Assembly: GCA_031275255.1 (NCBI GenBank)
Contig: JAISPA010000129.1
Span: forward strand, 1-5,566
Source of the DNA: Acidaminococcales bacterium
Lineage (GTDB): Bacteria > Bacillota > Negativicutes > Acidaminococcales > JAISLQ01
Length of the DNA stretch: 5,566 nucleotides
Reading direction: 5' to 3'
A program made the translations under genes and the position numbers. The notes beneath the pieces are model-generated. The model was not told where the DNA came from, made no database searches, and worked only from the letters and a program-made list of their open reading frames with translations. The stretch's first letter is position 1. Every line of letters begins with the position of its first letter. Positions 1-5,198 of this stretch are shown in pieces.

Positions 1-91
1 AGCCAAGCTCAACAGCCGTTATATTAGCCAAAGCCCCGTTAAAACTCCCGATCGGAGTTCTTGCCGCAGAAACAATCACTACTTCCTGCAT
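1..91 (-). CDS. Acetyl-CoA acetyltransferase (thiolase), N-terminal fragment, cut by window edge
   Basis: Only the first 30 codons are visible; the gene continues past position 1. The reading begins [17 protein letters not shown] and continues with [13 protein letters not shown]. This is the standard opening of biosynthetic thiolases: a beta strand, the SAARTPIG motif, then a small-residue-rich helix. Family role: Claisen condensation of two acetyl-CoA to acetoacetyl-CoA, the first step of butyrate or polyhydroxybutyrate synthesis, in the cytoplasm. The ATG at 89-91 is preceded by GAGGTGA at 96-102, a good Shine-Dalgarno at suitable spacing, so the start is well supported. It lies 127 bases downstream of the 3-hydroxybutyryl-CoA dehydrogenase stop, on the same strand, which fits a butyrate-type cluster. 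The catalytic Cys and His lie outside the window. It could instead be a beta-ketoadipyl- or 3-ketoacyl-CoA thiolase; the neighbours favour acetoacetyl-CoA thiolase (thlA/atoB type). Confidence 0.9.
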   Translation of the reverse strand, partial: MQEVVIVSAARTPIGSFNGALANITAVELG

Positions 92-113
92 TTTATCACC
101 TCGTCAATTATTT

Positions 114-155
114 GTGGCCGGCAGCCAAATGTTCTCGCTTTGGCGGGAGGCCCAC
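114..155 (-). repeat. Inverted repeat (imperfect hairpin) in the leader of the thiolase gene
   Basis: The core is a perfect 6-bp inverted repeat, GCCAAA at 124-129 and TTTGGC at 139-144, with a 9-base loop. It is flanked by GTGGCC (114-119) and GGCCCAC (149-155), which can extend the stem if bulges are allowed. On the transcribed strand no T-run follows, so it is not a classic intrinsic terminator. It ends about 12 bases before the thiolase Shine-Dalgarno, so it could be an mRNA-stabilising or processing hairpin. Function is unproven. Confidence 0.4.
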
Positions 156-167
156 CGATCCTGTTTA

Positions 168-189
168 TGGCGTAAAATGTTTCGCGCCA
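168..189 (-). repeat. Inverted repeat between hbd and the thiolase gene
   Basis: TGGCG (168-172) pairs with CGCCA (185-189) around a 12-base loop. The loop contains AAAATGTTTCG, which resembles AAATGTTCTCG in the neighbouring hairpin (loop region from 127), so the two elements may be diverged copies. It lies about 30 bases beyond the hbd stop. No T-run follows on the transcribed strand, so termination here would have to be weak or Rho-assisted. Confidence 0.3.
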
Positions 190-218
190 AATATGAATTT
201 TGCCTTTCTTTGCCGCCG

Positions 219-1067
219 TCAGTATGGAAAAAACCCTTCGCCGCTCTTACGGCCAAGTTTTCCGGCTGCTACCATGCGCTTTAGAAGAAGCGCCGGGCGA
301 TATTTGGGATCCTGGAATTCATCGTACAATACTTGCATTATTGCCAGCACCGTATCATTACCAATAAGATCGCTTAACGCCAAAGGTCCCATCGGGTGGT
401 TCGCGCCGGCGGCCATGGCCTTGTCTATGGCGTCGGCGCCGGTTATTCCTTCCTGCAAGACTAAAACCGCTTCGTTGATCATCGGGACAAGTATCCTGTT
501 GACGACAAAGCCCGGGGCATCAATATTTATTCTGACTACCGTCTTGCCGAGTTTTTCACCTAACGCCTGACAAGCACCGCAGGTTTCTTCCGCTGTATGC
601 AGGCCGGGTATAATCTCCAACAGCTTCATCACCGGCACCGGATTAAAAAAATGCATACCGGTTACTTTTTCCGGCCGCTTGGTGGCGGCGGCAATCTTAG
701 TTATGGAAATAGACGAAGTGTTACTGGCCAAAATAGTGTTTTTGGCGCAAAGTTCATCGAGTTTCTTAAAAAGGCTGATTTTGAGGTCAACATTTTCCGT
801 CGCAGCTTCTATCACCAGGTCAATATCCGCGGCCGCCGCCTCAAGGCTGTCGCAGGTCGTAAGGCTGTCGAGCCAGCCGTTTATTTGCGCATCGTCTGCT
901 TTGCCTTTTTCTTTTAATTTATCGAAAGCTTTTCCGATTTTCGGCTTTAGCGCGGCAAGTGCCGCCGCTACCGCATCATAAGCGTTGACGCGGTATCCTC
1001 CCTGCAGAAGTACCTGAATGATACCGCCGCCCATTTGCCCGGTTCCGACAACTAAAATTTTTTTCAA
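219..1067 (-). CDS. hbd: 3-hydroxybutyryl-CoA dehydrogenase
   Basis: Expected reaction: NAD(P)H-dependent reduction of acetoacetyl-CoA to 3-hydroxybutyryl-CoA, the second step from acetyl-CoA to butyryl-CoA, in the cytoplasm. With the TTG start at 1065-1067 the protein has 282 residues, the usual length for clostridial Hbd. Domains: an N-terminal Rossmann fold with the dinucleotide loop GTGQMGGGI (residues 8-16) and an acidic residue after strand 2 (Asp31, suggesting NAD preference), then a C-terminal helical domain. The catalytic signature is visible: SNTSS (Ser118), GMHFFNPVPVMKLLEII (His139 and Glu151 as the dyad) and PGFVVNR (Asn190). It ends GRKSGEGFFPY, the normal C-terminus. GGAGGGG six bases upstream supports the TTG. 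The frame stays open back to an ATG at 1176-1178, but that adds 37 residues (RRILRQSVQRL and so on) with no family resemblance. It is 210 bases downstream of the acyl-CoA dehydrogenase and 127 bases upstream of the thiolase. Confidence 0.95.
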   Translation of the reverse strand: MKKILVVGTGQMGGGIIQVLLQGGYRVNAYDAVAAALAALKPKIGKAFDKLKEKGKADDAQINGWLDSLTTCDSLEAAAADIDLVIEAATENVDLKISLFKKLDELCAKNTILASNTSSISITKIAAATKRPEKVTGMHFFNPVPVMKLLEIIPGLHTAEETCGACQALGEKLGKTVVRINIDAPGFVVNRILVPMINEAVLVLQEGITGADAIDKAMAAGANHPMGPLALSDLIGNDTVLAIMQVLYDEFQDPKYRPALLLKRMVAAGKLGRKSGEGFFPY

Positions 1068-1073
1068 AACTTT

Positions 1074-1080
1074 CCCCTCC
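1074..1080 (-). promoter_or_regulatory. Ribosome binding site that decides the TTG start of hbd
   Basis: GGAGGGG on the minus strand, six bases before TTG at 1065-1067. The protein from this TTG starts with KKILVVGTG, exactly where family members begin. This outweighs the upstream ATG at 1176-1178, although that ATG also has a weaker AAGGGG in front of it. Confidence 0.8.
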
Positions 1081-1110
1081 TCAAAAAAATATAGGCAATA
1101 AAACCTGGCG

Positions 1111-1125
1111 CGCCCGTATGGGGCG
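1111..1125 (-). repeat. Short GC-rich hairpin in the hbd leader
   Basis: CGCCC (1111-1115) and GGGCG (1121-1125) form a perfect 5-bp stem with a 5-base loop, followed on the transcribed strand by CGCCAGGTTTTATT. It sits about 30 bases before the hbd Shine-Dalgarno. The stem is short and the T-run is only four bases, so a regulatory role is speculative. Confidence 0.25.
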
Positions 1126-1172
1126 GCGCTTAGTCGCTGAACTGACTGCCGTAGGATCCTCCTCTGAAAACC

Positions 1173-1187
1173 GGGCATAGTTTGCCC
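1173..1187 (-). repeat. Short hairpin with trailing T-run in the hbd leader, overlapping the alternative ATG
   Basis: On the transcribed strand GGGCA, loop AACTA, TGCCC, followed by GGTTTT. The 3' arm overlaps the ATG at 1176-1178 that opens the longer hbd frame, so a folded transcript would hide that ATG. This agrees with the TTG at 1067 being the true start. As a terminator it is weak, with a 5-bp stem. Confidence 0.3.
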
Positions 1188-1224
1188 CTTAGAGAGCGGT
1201 ATAGCTTGCGCTTTTTAGGATAAA

Positions 1225-1256
1225 CATACAGCGGGAGTCGTCTCTTCCGCTGTATG
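1225..1256 (-). terminator. Candidate terminator or attenuator after the acyl-CoA dehydrogenase gene
   Basis: CATACAGCGG (1225-1234) and CCGCTGTATG (1247-1256) are a perfect 10-bp inverted repeat. The stem can extend three more pairs inward (one G-U), leaving a 6-base loop. It begins about 20 bases after the acyl-CoA dehydrogenase stop. On the minus strand the hairpin is followed by TTTATCCT, only a weak T-run, so full termination is uncertain. Partial termination would uncouple bcd from hbd expression. It is the strongest inverted repeat in the window. Confidence 0.5.
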
Positions 1257-1277
1257 CCTGCCCGAGTCCGGCGAATT

Positions 1278-2420
1278 CTATTTACCGCTTAAAAGCGCGC
1301 CTGCTATGACCATACGCTGCACCTGATTGGTTCCTTCGTATATTTGGGTTATTTTGGCGTTTCGCATCAGGCGCTCCACCGGATATTCGCGGCTGTACCC
1401 GTAGCCGCCGTAAATCTGTACCGCTTCGGTCGTGACGTACATGGCGGTGTCAGAGGCGAAAAGTTTGGCTATAGCCGCTTCTTTACTATAAGGCAACCCT
1501 TGGTCCTTTTTAACGGCCGCGTTATAGACAAGCCATCTCGCCGCCTCAACCTGAGCGGCCATATCGGCGAGCATAAAAGCAATAGCTTGGTTGCTGGAGA
1601 TAGGTTTGCCAAACTGTACACGCTCTTTGGAATATTTAACGGCGTGATCAAGCGCTCCCTGTGCTATGCCCAGCGCTTGGGCGGCAACGCCTATGCGGCC
1701 TCCGTCCAGCGTGGACATGGCGATCTTGAATCCGTCGCCCTCTTTGCCCAGCAAGTTGCCTGCGGGAACTTCCAAATCCTCAAAAATAAGTTCACAGGTA
1801 ATGGAAGTATGTATACCCATCTTTTCTTCTTTTTTGCCGAATTTAAAGCCGGGAGTTCCTTTTTCAACAATAAATGCTGAGATGCCTTTGACCCCCTTGG
1901 ATTTATCGGTCATGGCGAAAATAACGTATATTTCCGCTTCCGAACCGTTGGTTATAAACATTTTGCTGCCGTTTATGATGTATTTATCGTCTTTTTTTAC
2001 TGCTACAGTTTTTTGCGCCGACGCATCCGTGCCGGCATCCGGTTCCGTCAAAGCGAAAGCCCCCAGCTTATTGCCTTCGCACAAGGGTGGAAGATATTTT
2101 TCTCTTTGTTCTTCCGTGCCGTAAGCGAAAATAGGCCAGGCGCAAAGCGACACATGCACCGACAAAGTAATTCCCATGCCGTCGTCGTATTTGGACACTT
2201 CCTCTACCGCCATAATGTAACTTAAAGTATCGCCGTCCAGGCCGTTATACTTTTCCGGGAAACAAACAGCCGTTAAGCCGAGCTTTCCCATTTCCTCGTA
2301 GATGGCGCGGGAAAACTCGCTTTTTTCGTCCCTTGCGGCTACGGTCGGCACAAGATACTTCTCGCCGAATTCCTTCGCCGCTTTTTTGGTGTCAAGCTGA
2401 TTCTGGGTAAATTCAAACAT
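1278..2420 (-). CDS. bcd: Acyl-CoA dehydrogenase, short-chain (butyryl-CoA dehydrogenase type)
   Basis: Flavoprotein expected to interconvert crotonyl-CoA and butyryl-CoA using electron-transfer flavoprotein (ETF), the last reductive step of butyryl-CoA formation; cytoplasmic. From the ATG at 2418-2420 it has 380 residues, matching clostridial Bcd. Domains: N-terminal helical domain (about 1-115), middle beta domain with family signature 1 (ALTEPDAGTDASA, around residues 123-135), C-terminal helical domain with signature 2 (QIYGGYGYSREYPVERLMRNA, around 335-355). The catalytic base is Glu362 in QIYEGTNQVQR. GGGGGAG six bases upstream supports the ATG; a TTG seven codons further up would put the Shine-Dalgarno inside the gene. 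The next gene downstream is hbd, after a 210-base gap with a possible terminator. No etfAB or crotonase gene is visible, so the electron partner must be encoded elsewhere. Another short-chain acyl-CoA substrate is possible; the neighbours make butyryl-CoA most likely. Confidence 0.93.
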   Translation of the reverse strand: MFEFTQNQLDTKKAAKEFGEKYLVPTVAARDEKSEFSRAIYEEMGKLGLTAVCFPEKYNGLDGDTLSYIMAVEEVSKYDDGMGITLSVHVSLCAWPIFAYGTEEQREKYLPPLCEGNKLGAFALTEPDAGTDASAQKTVAVKKDDKYIINGSKMFITNGSEAEIYVIFAMTDKSKGVKGISAFIVEKGTPGFKFGKKEEKMGIHTSITCELIFEDLEVPAGNLLGKEGDGFKIAMSTLDGGRIGVAAQALGIAQGALDHAVKYSKERVQFGKPISSNQAIAFMLADMAAQVEAARWLVYNAAVKKDQGLPYSKEAAIAKLFASDTAMYVTTEAVQIYGGYGYSREYPVERLMRNAKITQIYEGTNQVQRMVIAGALLSGK

Positions 2421-2426
2421 TTTTAA

Positions 2427-2435
2427 CTCCCCCTC
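2427..2435 (-). promoter_or_regulatory. Ribosome binding site that decides the ATG start of bcd
   Basis: GAGGGGGAG on the minus strand, followed by TTAAAA and the ATG at 2418-2420. The spacing is standard. It overlaps the coding sense of the longer TTG-initiated frame (start at 2439-2441), which is therefore unlikely. Confidence 0.8.
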
Positions 2436-2486
2436 ATTCAATAAAATAAAAAATATAAGAATTATTTACAGGTTTCATCTTATACT

Positions 2487-2515
2487 ATTATATTGCAAAA
2501 TATTATAAACAACAA
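2487..2515 (-). promoter_or_regulatory. Candidate sigma-A/sigma-70 promoter for bcd
   Basis: On the minus strand TTGTTG (2510-2515) is followed after exactly 17 bases by a perfect TATAAT (2487-2492). The -35 box matches the consensus TTGACA at three of six positions, but the -10 box and spacing are ideal. Transcription would start near 2480, giving a leader of about 60 bases before the bcd ATG. The gap is far more AT-rich than its surroundings, so chance matches to TATAAT are also more likely; hence moderate confidence. Confidence 0.5.
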
Positions 2516-2536
2516 TAAGTACAATAAATTAATTTT

Positions 2537-3304
2537 TTATTTCCCCCAAATTTCCCAAGCCTGTCTGCCGATAAGCAGAGCCGTGATCAATACAAAAAGC
2601 GGGTGCACATAAGCCGCCCCTTTGTTAATAGCCATGTGTGCGCCGGCCAGCGCTCCCAGGATCATTGCCGCTCCCACCGGCAAGGCGTAAAAGTAGTTTG
2701 TAAATCCCAGAAAAGCGAAAGACACGGCTGCGGCAATGTTGCTGGCGAAATTGAGCACCCGGGCGTTGGCGGCCGCGCAAACAAAATCAAAGCCCAGGCA
2801 GAGAAAGAAAAACAACAAAAAAGAACCTGTTCCCGGCCCGAAAAACCCGTCATAAAAGCCGAGGGCAAAGACAACTGCGACCATTAAAAATACCTTTTTA
2901 TCATCCGGGCCGGTATAAGACGCCCGGGCGCCCCAATTCTTCCGGCTGACGCTATAGAGCGTAACTATAACAAGCATGGCTACCACGAGCGGGCGCAAAA
3001 ATTCAGAAGAAATCAGATGTACGGTATAAACACCGAAAACCGACCCGATGAACGCCGTCGGAAAAAGATAGCACAGTATTTTGGGATCGGTTTTTCCTGA
3101 ACGCCAAAAAGTCACCGCACCGGCAAAAGCGCCCATGACCGCCGCCAGCTTATTCGTCCCCAATACAGCTACCGGTTCAAGCCCGGTCAACATAAAAGCC
3201 GGCACCATAATCAATCCGCCGCCGCCTACTGCCGAATCAATAAAAGATGCGACAAATCCGGCGAGAACAAGGAATACTAACAACCACAGGTCAACATATA
3301 TCAT
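2537..3304 (-). CDS. TSUP (TauE/SafE) family membrane permease, YfcA-like
   Basis: A 255-residue, very hydrophobic protein with about eight predicted membrane segments arranged as two related halves, the layout of the TSUP family. The first half carries GFVASFIDSAVGGGGLIMVP (residues 16-35) followed by GLEPVAVLGTNKLAA (41-55), the diagnostic GGGG and LGTNK motifs. The second half carries GFYDGFFGPGTGSF (149-162) and ANARVLNFASN (179-189), the matching repeat seen in YfcA-like members. Family members export or import sulfite, sulfonates and related organic anions; the substrate here cannot be read from sequence. The ATG at 3302-3304 has GGAAG eight bases upstream; a TTG five codons earlier has no ribosome binding site. 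It lies 71 bases after the HD-GYP gene and 116 bases before bcd, all on one strand. Neither neighbour suggests a substrate, and co-transcription with the signalling genes is possible but unproven. Confidence 0.9.
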   Translation of the reverse strand: MIYVDLWLLVFLVLAGFVASFIDSAVGGGGLIMVPAFMLTGLEPVAVLGTNKLAAVMGAFAGAVTFWRSGKTDPKILCYLFPTAFIGSVFGVYTVHLISSEFLRPLVVAMLVIVTLYSVSRKNWGARASYTGPDDKKVFLMVAVVFALGFYDGFFGPGTGSFLLFFFLCLGFDFVCAAANARVLNFASNIAAAVSFAFLGFTNYFYALPVGAAMILGALAGAHMAINKGAAYVHPLFVLITALLIGRQAWEIWGK

Positions 3305-3312
3305 AATCGCCG

Positions 3313-3317
3313 CTTCC
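3313..3317 (-). promoter_or_regulatory. Ribosome binding site that decides the ATG start of the TSUP permease
   Basis: GGAAG on the minus strand, eight bases before ATG at 3302-3304. The alternative TTG at 3317-3319 overlaps this site and has only A/T-rich sequence in front of it. Confidence 0.65.
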
Positions 3318-3356
3318 AAAATGTTTCAAATCAACCGTCCTTACGCGGTCAGACGC

Positions 3357-3372
3357 GCGGCGTATCCGCCGC
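3357..3372 (-). repeat. Small perfect hairpin just after the HD-GYP stop
   Basis: GCGGCG (3357-3362) and CGCCGC (3367-3372) pair over a 4-base loop, beginning three bases after the HD-GYP stop codon (3376-3378). A GC-only stem right behind a stop is suggestive, but no T-run follows on the transcribed strand. It is at best a weak or Rho-assisted 3' end, or a stabilising structure. Confidence 0.3.
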
Positions 3373-3375
3373 CGG

Positions 3376-4452
3376 CTACTCCTTGTCCTTAAACCGTTCG
3401 GCAATTTCCTTGAACTGCGGAAAACAATCGCTGGAAAGTTCCACCAACACAGGGTCAAAATGCGTGCCGCTGTCTTTGTAGATAATGCCCATAGCGTCTT
3501 CATGGGAAAAACCGTTTTTATAAGGGCGGCGGGAAATCAGCGCATCATATACGTCGGAAAGCGCCATAATTCGCCCTGACAACGGTATGTCCGCGCCCTT
3601 TAATTTGTTCGGATAGCCTGTCCCGTTCCACTTTTCATGATGGCTTATGACGATTTCCCGGGCAGTGAGCAAAAAATCCGATGTGTCGCCGAGTTCCTCA
3701 ATGGAATCGTCGATCATCCGCGCGCCGTAGATCGTATGCATTTTTATTTTATCAAATTCCTCGTCGTTAAGTTTGCCTGGTTTTAAGAGGATGGTGTCCG
3801 GAACGGCAACCTTGCCTATATCATGCAGTTTGGCCGTTTTGACTATGCTCCGGGCGTAAGCCTCGTCGATTTGGTAGCCTGGCCGGTTTTGTTTTATCAA
3901 GTTGTTGACAAGTACTTCGGAATAATAAGTAGTCCTTTTTATATGTCCGCCGGTTTCATTGTCACGGTAAGAGGTAACGCCGGCCAGCATGTCTAAAATA
4001 GCATCTTGCGTTAATTTTAACTGCCGTGTGCGCAAGTCAATCTTGTATTCAAGATCTTTCCTGTAGGATTCGAGTTCCACATGCAGACCCACCCGTGAAC
4101 GCACTATACCGGGTGTGATCGGTTTTAAAATATAATCCACCGCTCCCAGGTCAAACGCTTCCTGTTCCTTTTCACGGCCTTCCTGCGCGGTCAGAAAGAT
4201 GATGGGTATTGATTTGAGCCTGGTATCCTCTTTAATTCTTCTTATAACTTCATACCCGTTCATATTGGGCATTTCAATATCAAGCAAAATAATATTGGGT
4301 TCGGCTGCGGCAAGGAATCTCAAAGCGCGCTCGCCGGAGGGGGCGGCGTATATCTTGTAATCGTCTTTGAGCACCTCCTGCAAAAAACGCAGGTTTGTCG
4401 GGTCATCGTCAACAAGAAGTATTGACGCCGTATGTTTTAAATCACCGTCCAC
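3376..4452 (-). CDS. Response regulator with REC and HD-GYP domains (probable cyclic-di-GMP phosphodiesterase)
   Basis: A 358-residue RpfG-type regulator. REC domain, about residues 10-125: acidic pocket VDDD (Asp14-Asp16), phosphoacceptor Asp58 in IILLDIEMP, switch Thr88, Lys110 in LKP. A helical linker (about 125-155) leads to the HD-GYP domain, about 155-352, with ETGGHIKR (166-173), the metal-binding LHDIGK (His210, Asp211), KMH (His239), HHEKWNGTGYP (271-281) and LSDVYDAL (Asp300). All expected metal ligands appear present; NG replaces the commoner DG in the HHE motif, a tolerated variant. Predicted role: phosphorylation-controlled hydrolysis of c-di-GMP in the cytoplasm; activity is inferred, not shown. 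The GTG start at 4450-4452 has TAAGGAGG upstream. It is 50 bases downstream of the HPt gene on the same strand, with no clear terminator between them, suggesting one operon with that phosphorelay as its input. Confidence 0.94.
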   Translation of the reverse strand: MDGDLKHTASILLVDDDPTNLRFLQEVLKDDYKIYAAPSGERALRFLAAAEPNIILLDIEMPNMNGYEVIRRIKEDTRLKSIPIIFLTAQEGREKEQEAFDLGAVDYILKPITPGIVRSRVGLHVELESYRKDLEYKIDLRTRQLKLTQDAILDMLAGVTSYRDNETGGHIKRTTYYSEVLVNNLIKQNRPGYQIDEAYARSIVKTAKLHDIGKVAVPDTILLKPGKLNDEEFDKIKMHTIYGARMIDDSIEELGDTSDFLLTAREIVISHHEKWNGTGYPNKLKGADIPLSGRIMALSDVYDALISRRPYKNGFSHEDAMGIIYKDSGTHFDPVLVELSSDCFPQFKEIAERFKDKE

Positions 4453-4456
4453 TTTG

Positions 4457-4463
4457 CCTCCTT
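4457..4463 (-). promoter_or_regulatory. Ribosome binding site for the GTG start of the REC/HD-GYP gene
   Basis: AAGGAGG on the minus strand, four bases before GTG at 4450-4452. It is a near-perfect Shine-Dalgarno at slightly short spacing. No ATG occurs in frame before the REC domain begins, so GTG is the only reasonable start. Confidence 0.8.
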
Positions 4464-4502
4464 ATTATCAAGAGCGGTTCGCTTTCGCCGTCCGCACTGC
4501 AA

Positions 4503-5189
4503 TCACAATTTATTTATACACTCGGCCGCGCCGTCATAGTCGAAGCTTTCAATGGCGCTTTTGATGGAGTCAAGCAGCTTGTCGGTGGCGTCGCCGTACC
4601 CGAAACGCATTATTTCATTCATCTGCTCTATCGCCAGATCGCTTTCCAGGCGATCAATCAATTGGGCGACATAGGAAAGCCTGTCTTTTAATGTTTCCTT
4701 TTGCTCGGCGGGCGCTTCCGTTTTACTTTCCCGCACCTGATTTTCCCGCAGCAGAGCTGACAATTGTTTTTCCATCCTTTCCATTCCGCGAATAAAATCA
4801 AAGAAATTTGCCTTGACAAAATCAAAATTCTCGCGGATAATAGCCACTTCCAATTTTCTCGCCTCTTCTGACAGCGCCTTCGCGCCTATATTGTAAAAAG
4901 CGCTTTTATAGCCGTGTACGTTTATCCGCAAATCATCCCAGTTTTTATTGTTGAACATGCGCAAAAGATTGTTTTTGCCTGTGCCGGCCTTGCTGACGAA
5001 AATATTCAGCAAAGATAAATAGGCCTGTTCGCTGCCGCCCAGCGCGTTTATGGAATAACGCACATCCAACCCGCACTCGGCTGCGAGCCTGACCAGAAAA
5101 TCCGGCAACGATTCATCGGCGCCCTGCTGTTTTAAAACGCCGGCCGCTTTAAGGTCGACTTTTTCCTCAGGCAGCCATTTGACCAGCAC
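4503..5189 (-). CDS. HPt (histidine phosphotransfer) segment, probably the detached C-terminus of the upstream hybrid kinase
   Basis: 228 residues if read from the GTG at 5187-5189. The first residues (LVKWLPEEK) are not a natural protein start: they are the last helix of a receiver domain. An HPt domain follows at about 38-125, with the helical approach GLDVRYSINALGGSEQAYL and the phosphorylatable histidine His92 in VHGYKSAFYNIGA, a match to the HxxKS/G...GA core. After a charged, Glu/Lys-rich stretch (about 125-160) comes a helical tail of about 65 residues ending FDYDGAAECINKL, often seen behind HPt in Bacillota hybrid kinases and lacking its own phospho-histidine. The frame is the same as that of the upstream receiver; only one TGA (5199-5201) and three sense codons lie between. 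The GTG has no Shine-Dalgarno. Interpretations: product of readthrough or reinitiation, recent nonsense mutation, or sequence error. Domain identity is firm; an independent start is doubtful. Confidence 0.75.
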   Translation of the reverse strand: MLVKWLPEEKVDLKAAGVLKQQGADESLPDFLVRLAAECGLDVRYSINALGGSEQAYLSLLNIFVSKAGTGKNNLLRMFNNKNWDDLRINVHGYKSAFYNIGAKALSEEARKLEVAIIRENFDFVKANFFDFIRGMERMEKQLSALLRENQVRESKTEAPAEQKETLKDRLSYVAQLIDRLESDLAIEQMNEIMRFGYGDATDKLLDSIKSAIESFDYDGAAECINKL

Positions 5190-5198
5190 ACTGTTGAG

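Noticed and set aside
61..570. Plus-strand open frame of 169 codons
   Set aside because: It lies opposite the 3' part of hbd and the gap to the thiolase, has no family resemblance and no ribosome binding site. The minus-strand genes explain the region fully.
1068..1178. Longer hbd starting at ATG 1176-1178 (319 residues)
   Set aside because: The extra 37 residues have no family match, the ATG sits in a hairpin arm, and the TTG at 1065-1067 has a better Shine-Dalgarno and gives the normal 282 residues. An AAGGGG before the ATG leaves slight doubt.
1150..1224. c-di-GMP riboswitch in the hbd leader, suggested by GGGGCAAAC
   Set aside because: Only this short string resembles the GEMM core. The second conserved stem region and the overall three-way fold are not recognisable.
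1344..2225. Several plus-strand open frames (1344-1880, 1666-2124, 2013-2225)
   Set aside because: All lie opposite bcd, whose motifs and length are complete. Their translations are low-complexity and unlike any family I know.
2421..2441. bcd starting at TTG 2439-2441
   Set aside because: It would add seven residues encoded by the Shine-Dalgarno region; the ATG at 2418-2420 is properly spaced and gives family length.
4453..4502. Hairpin (GCGG ... CCGC) between the HPt and HD-GYP genes as a terminator
   Set aside because: The stem is only 4 bp with a large internal loop and no T-run follows; it is more likely chance.
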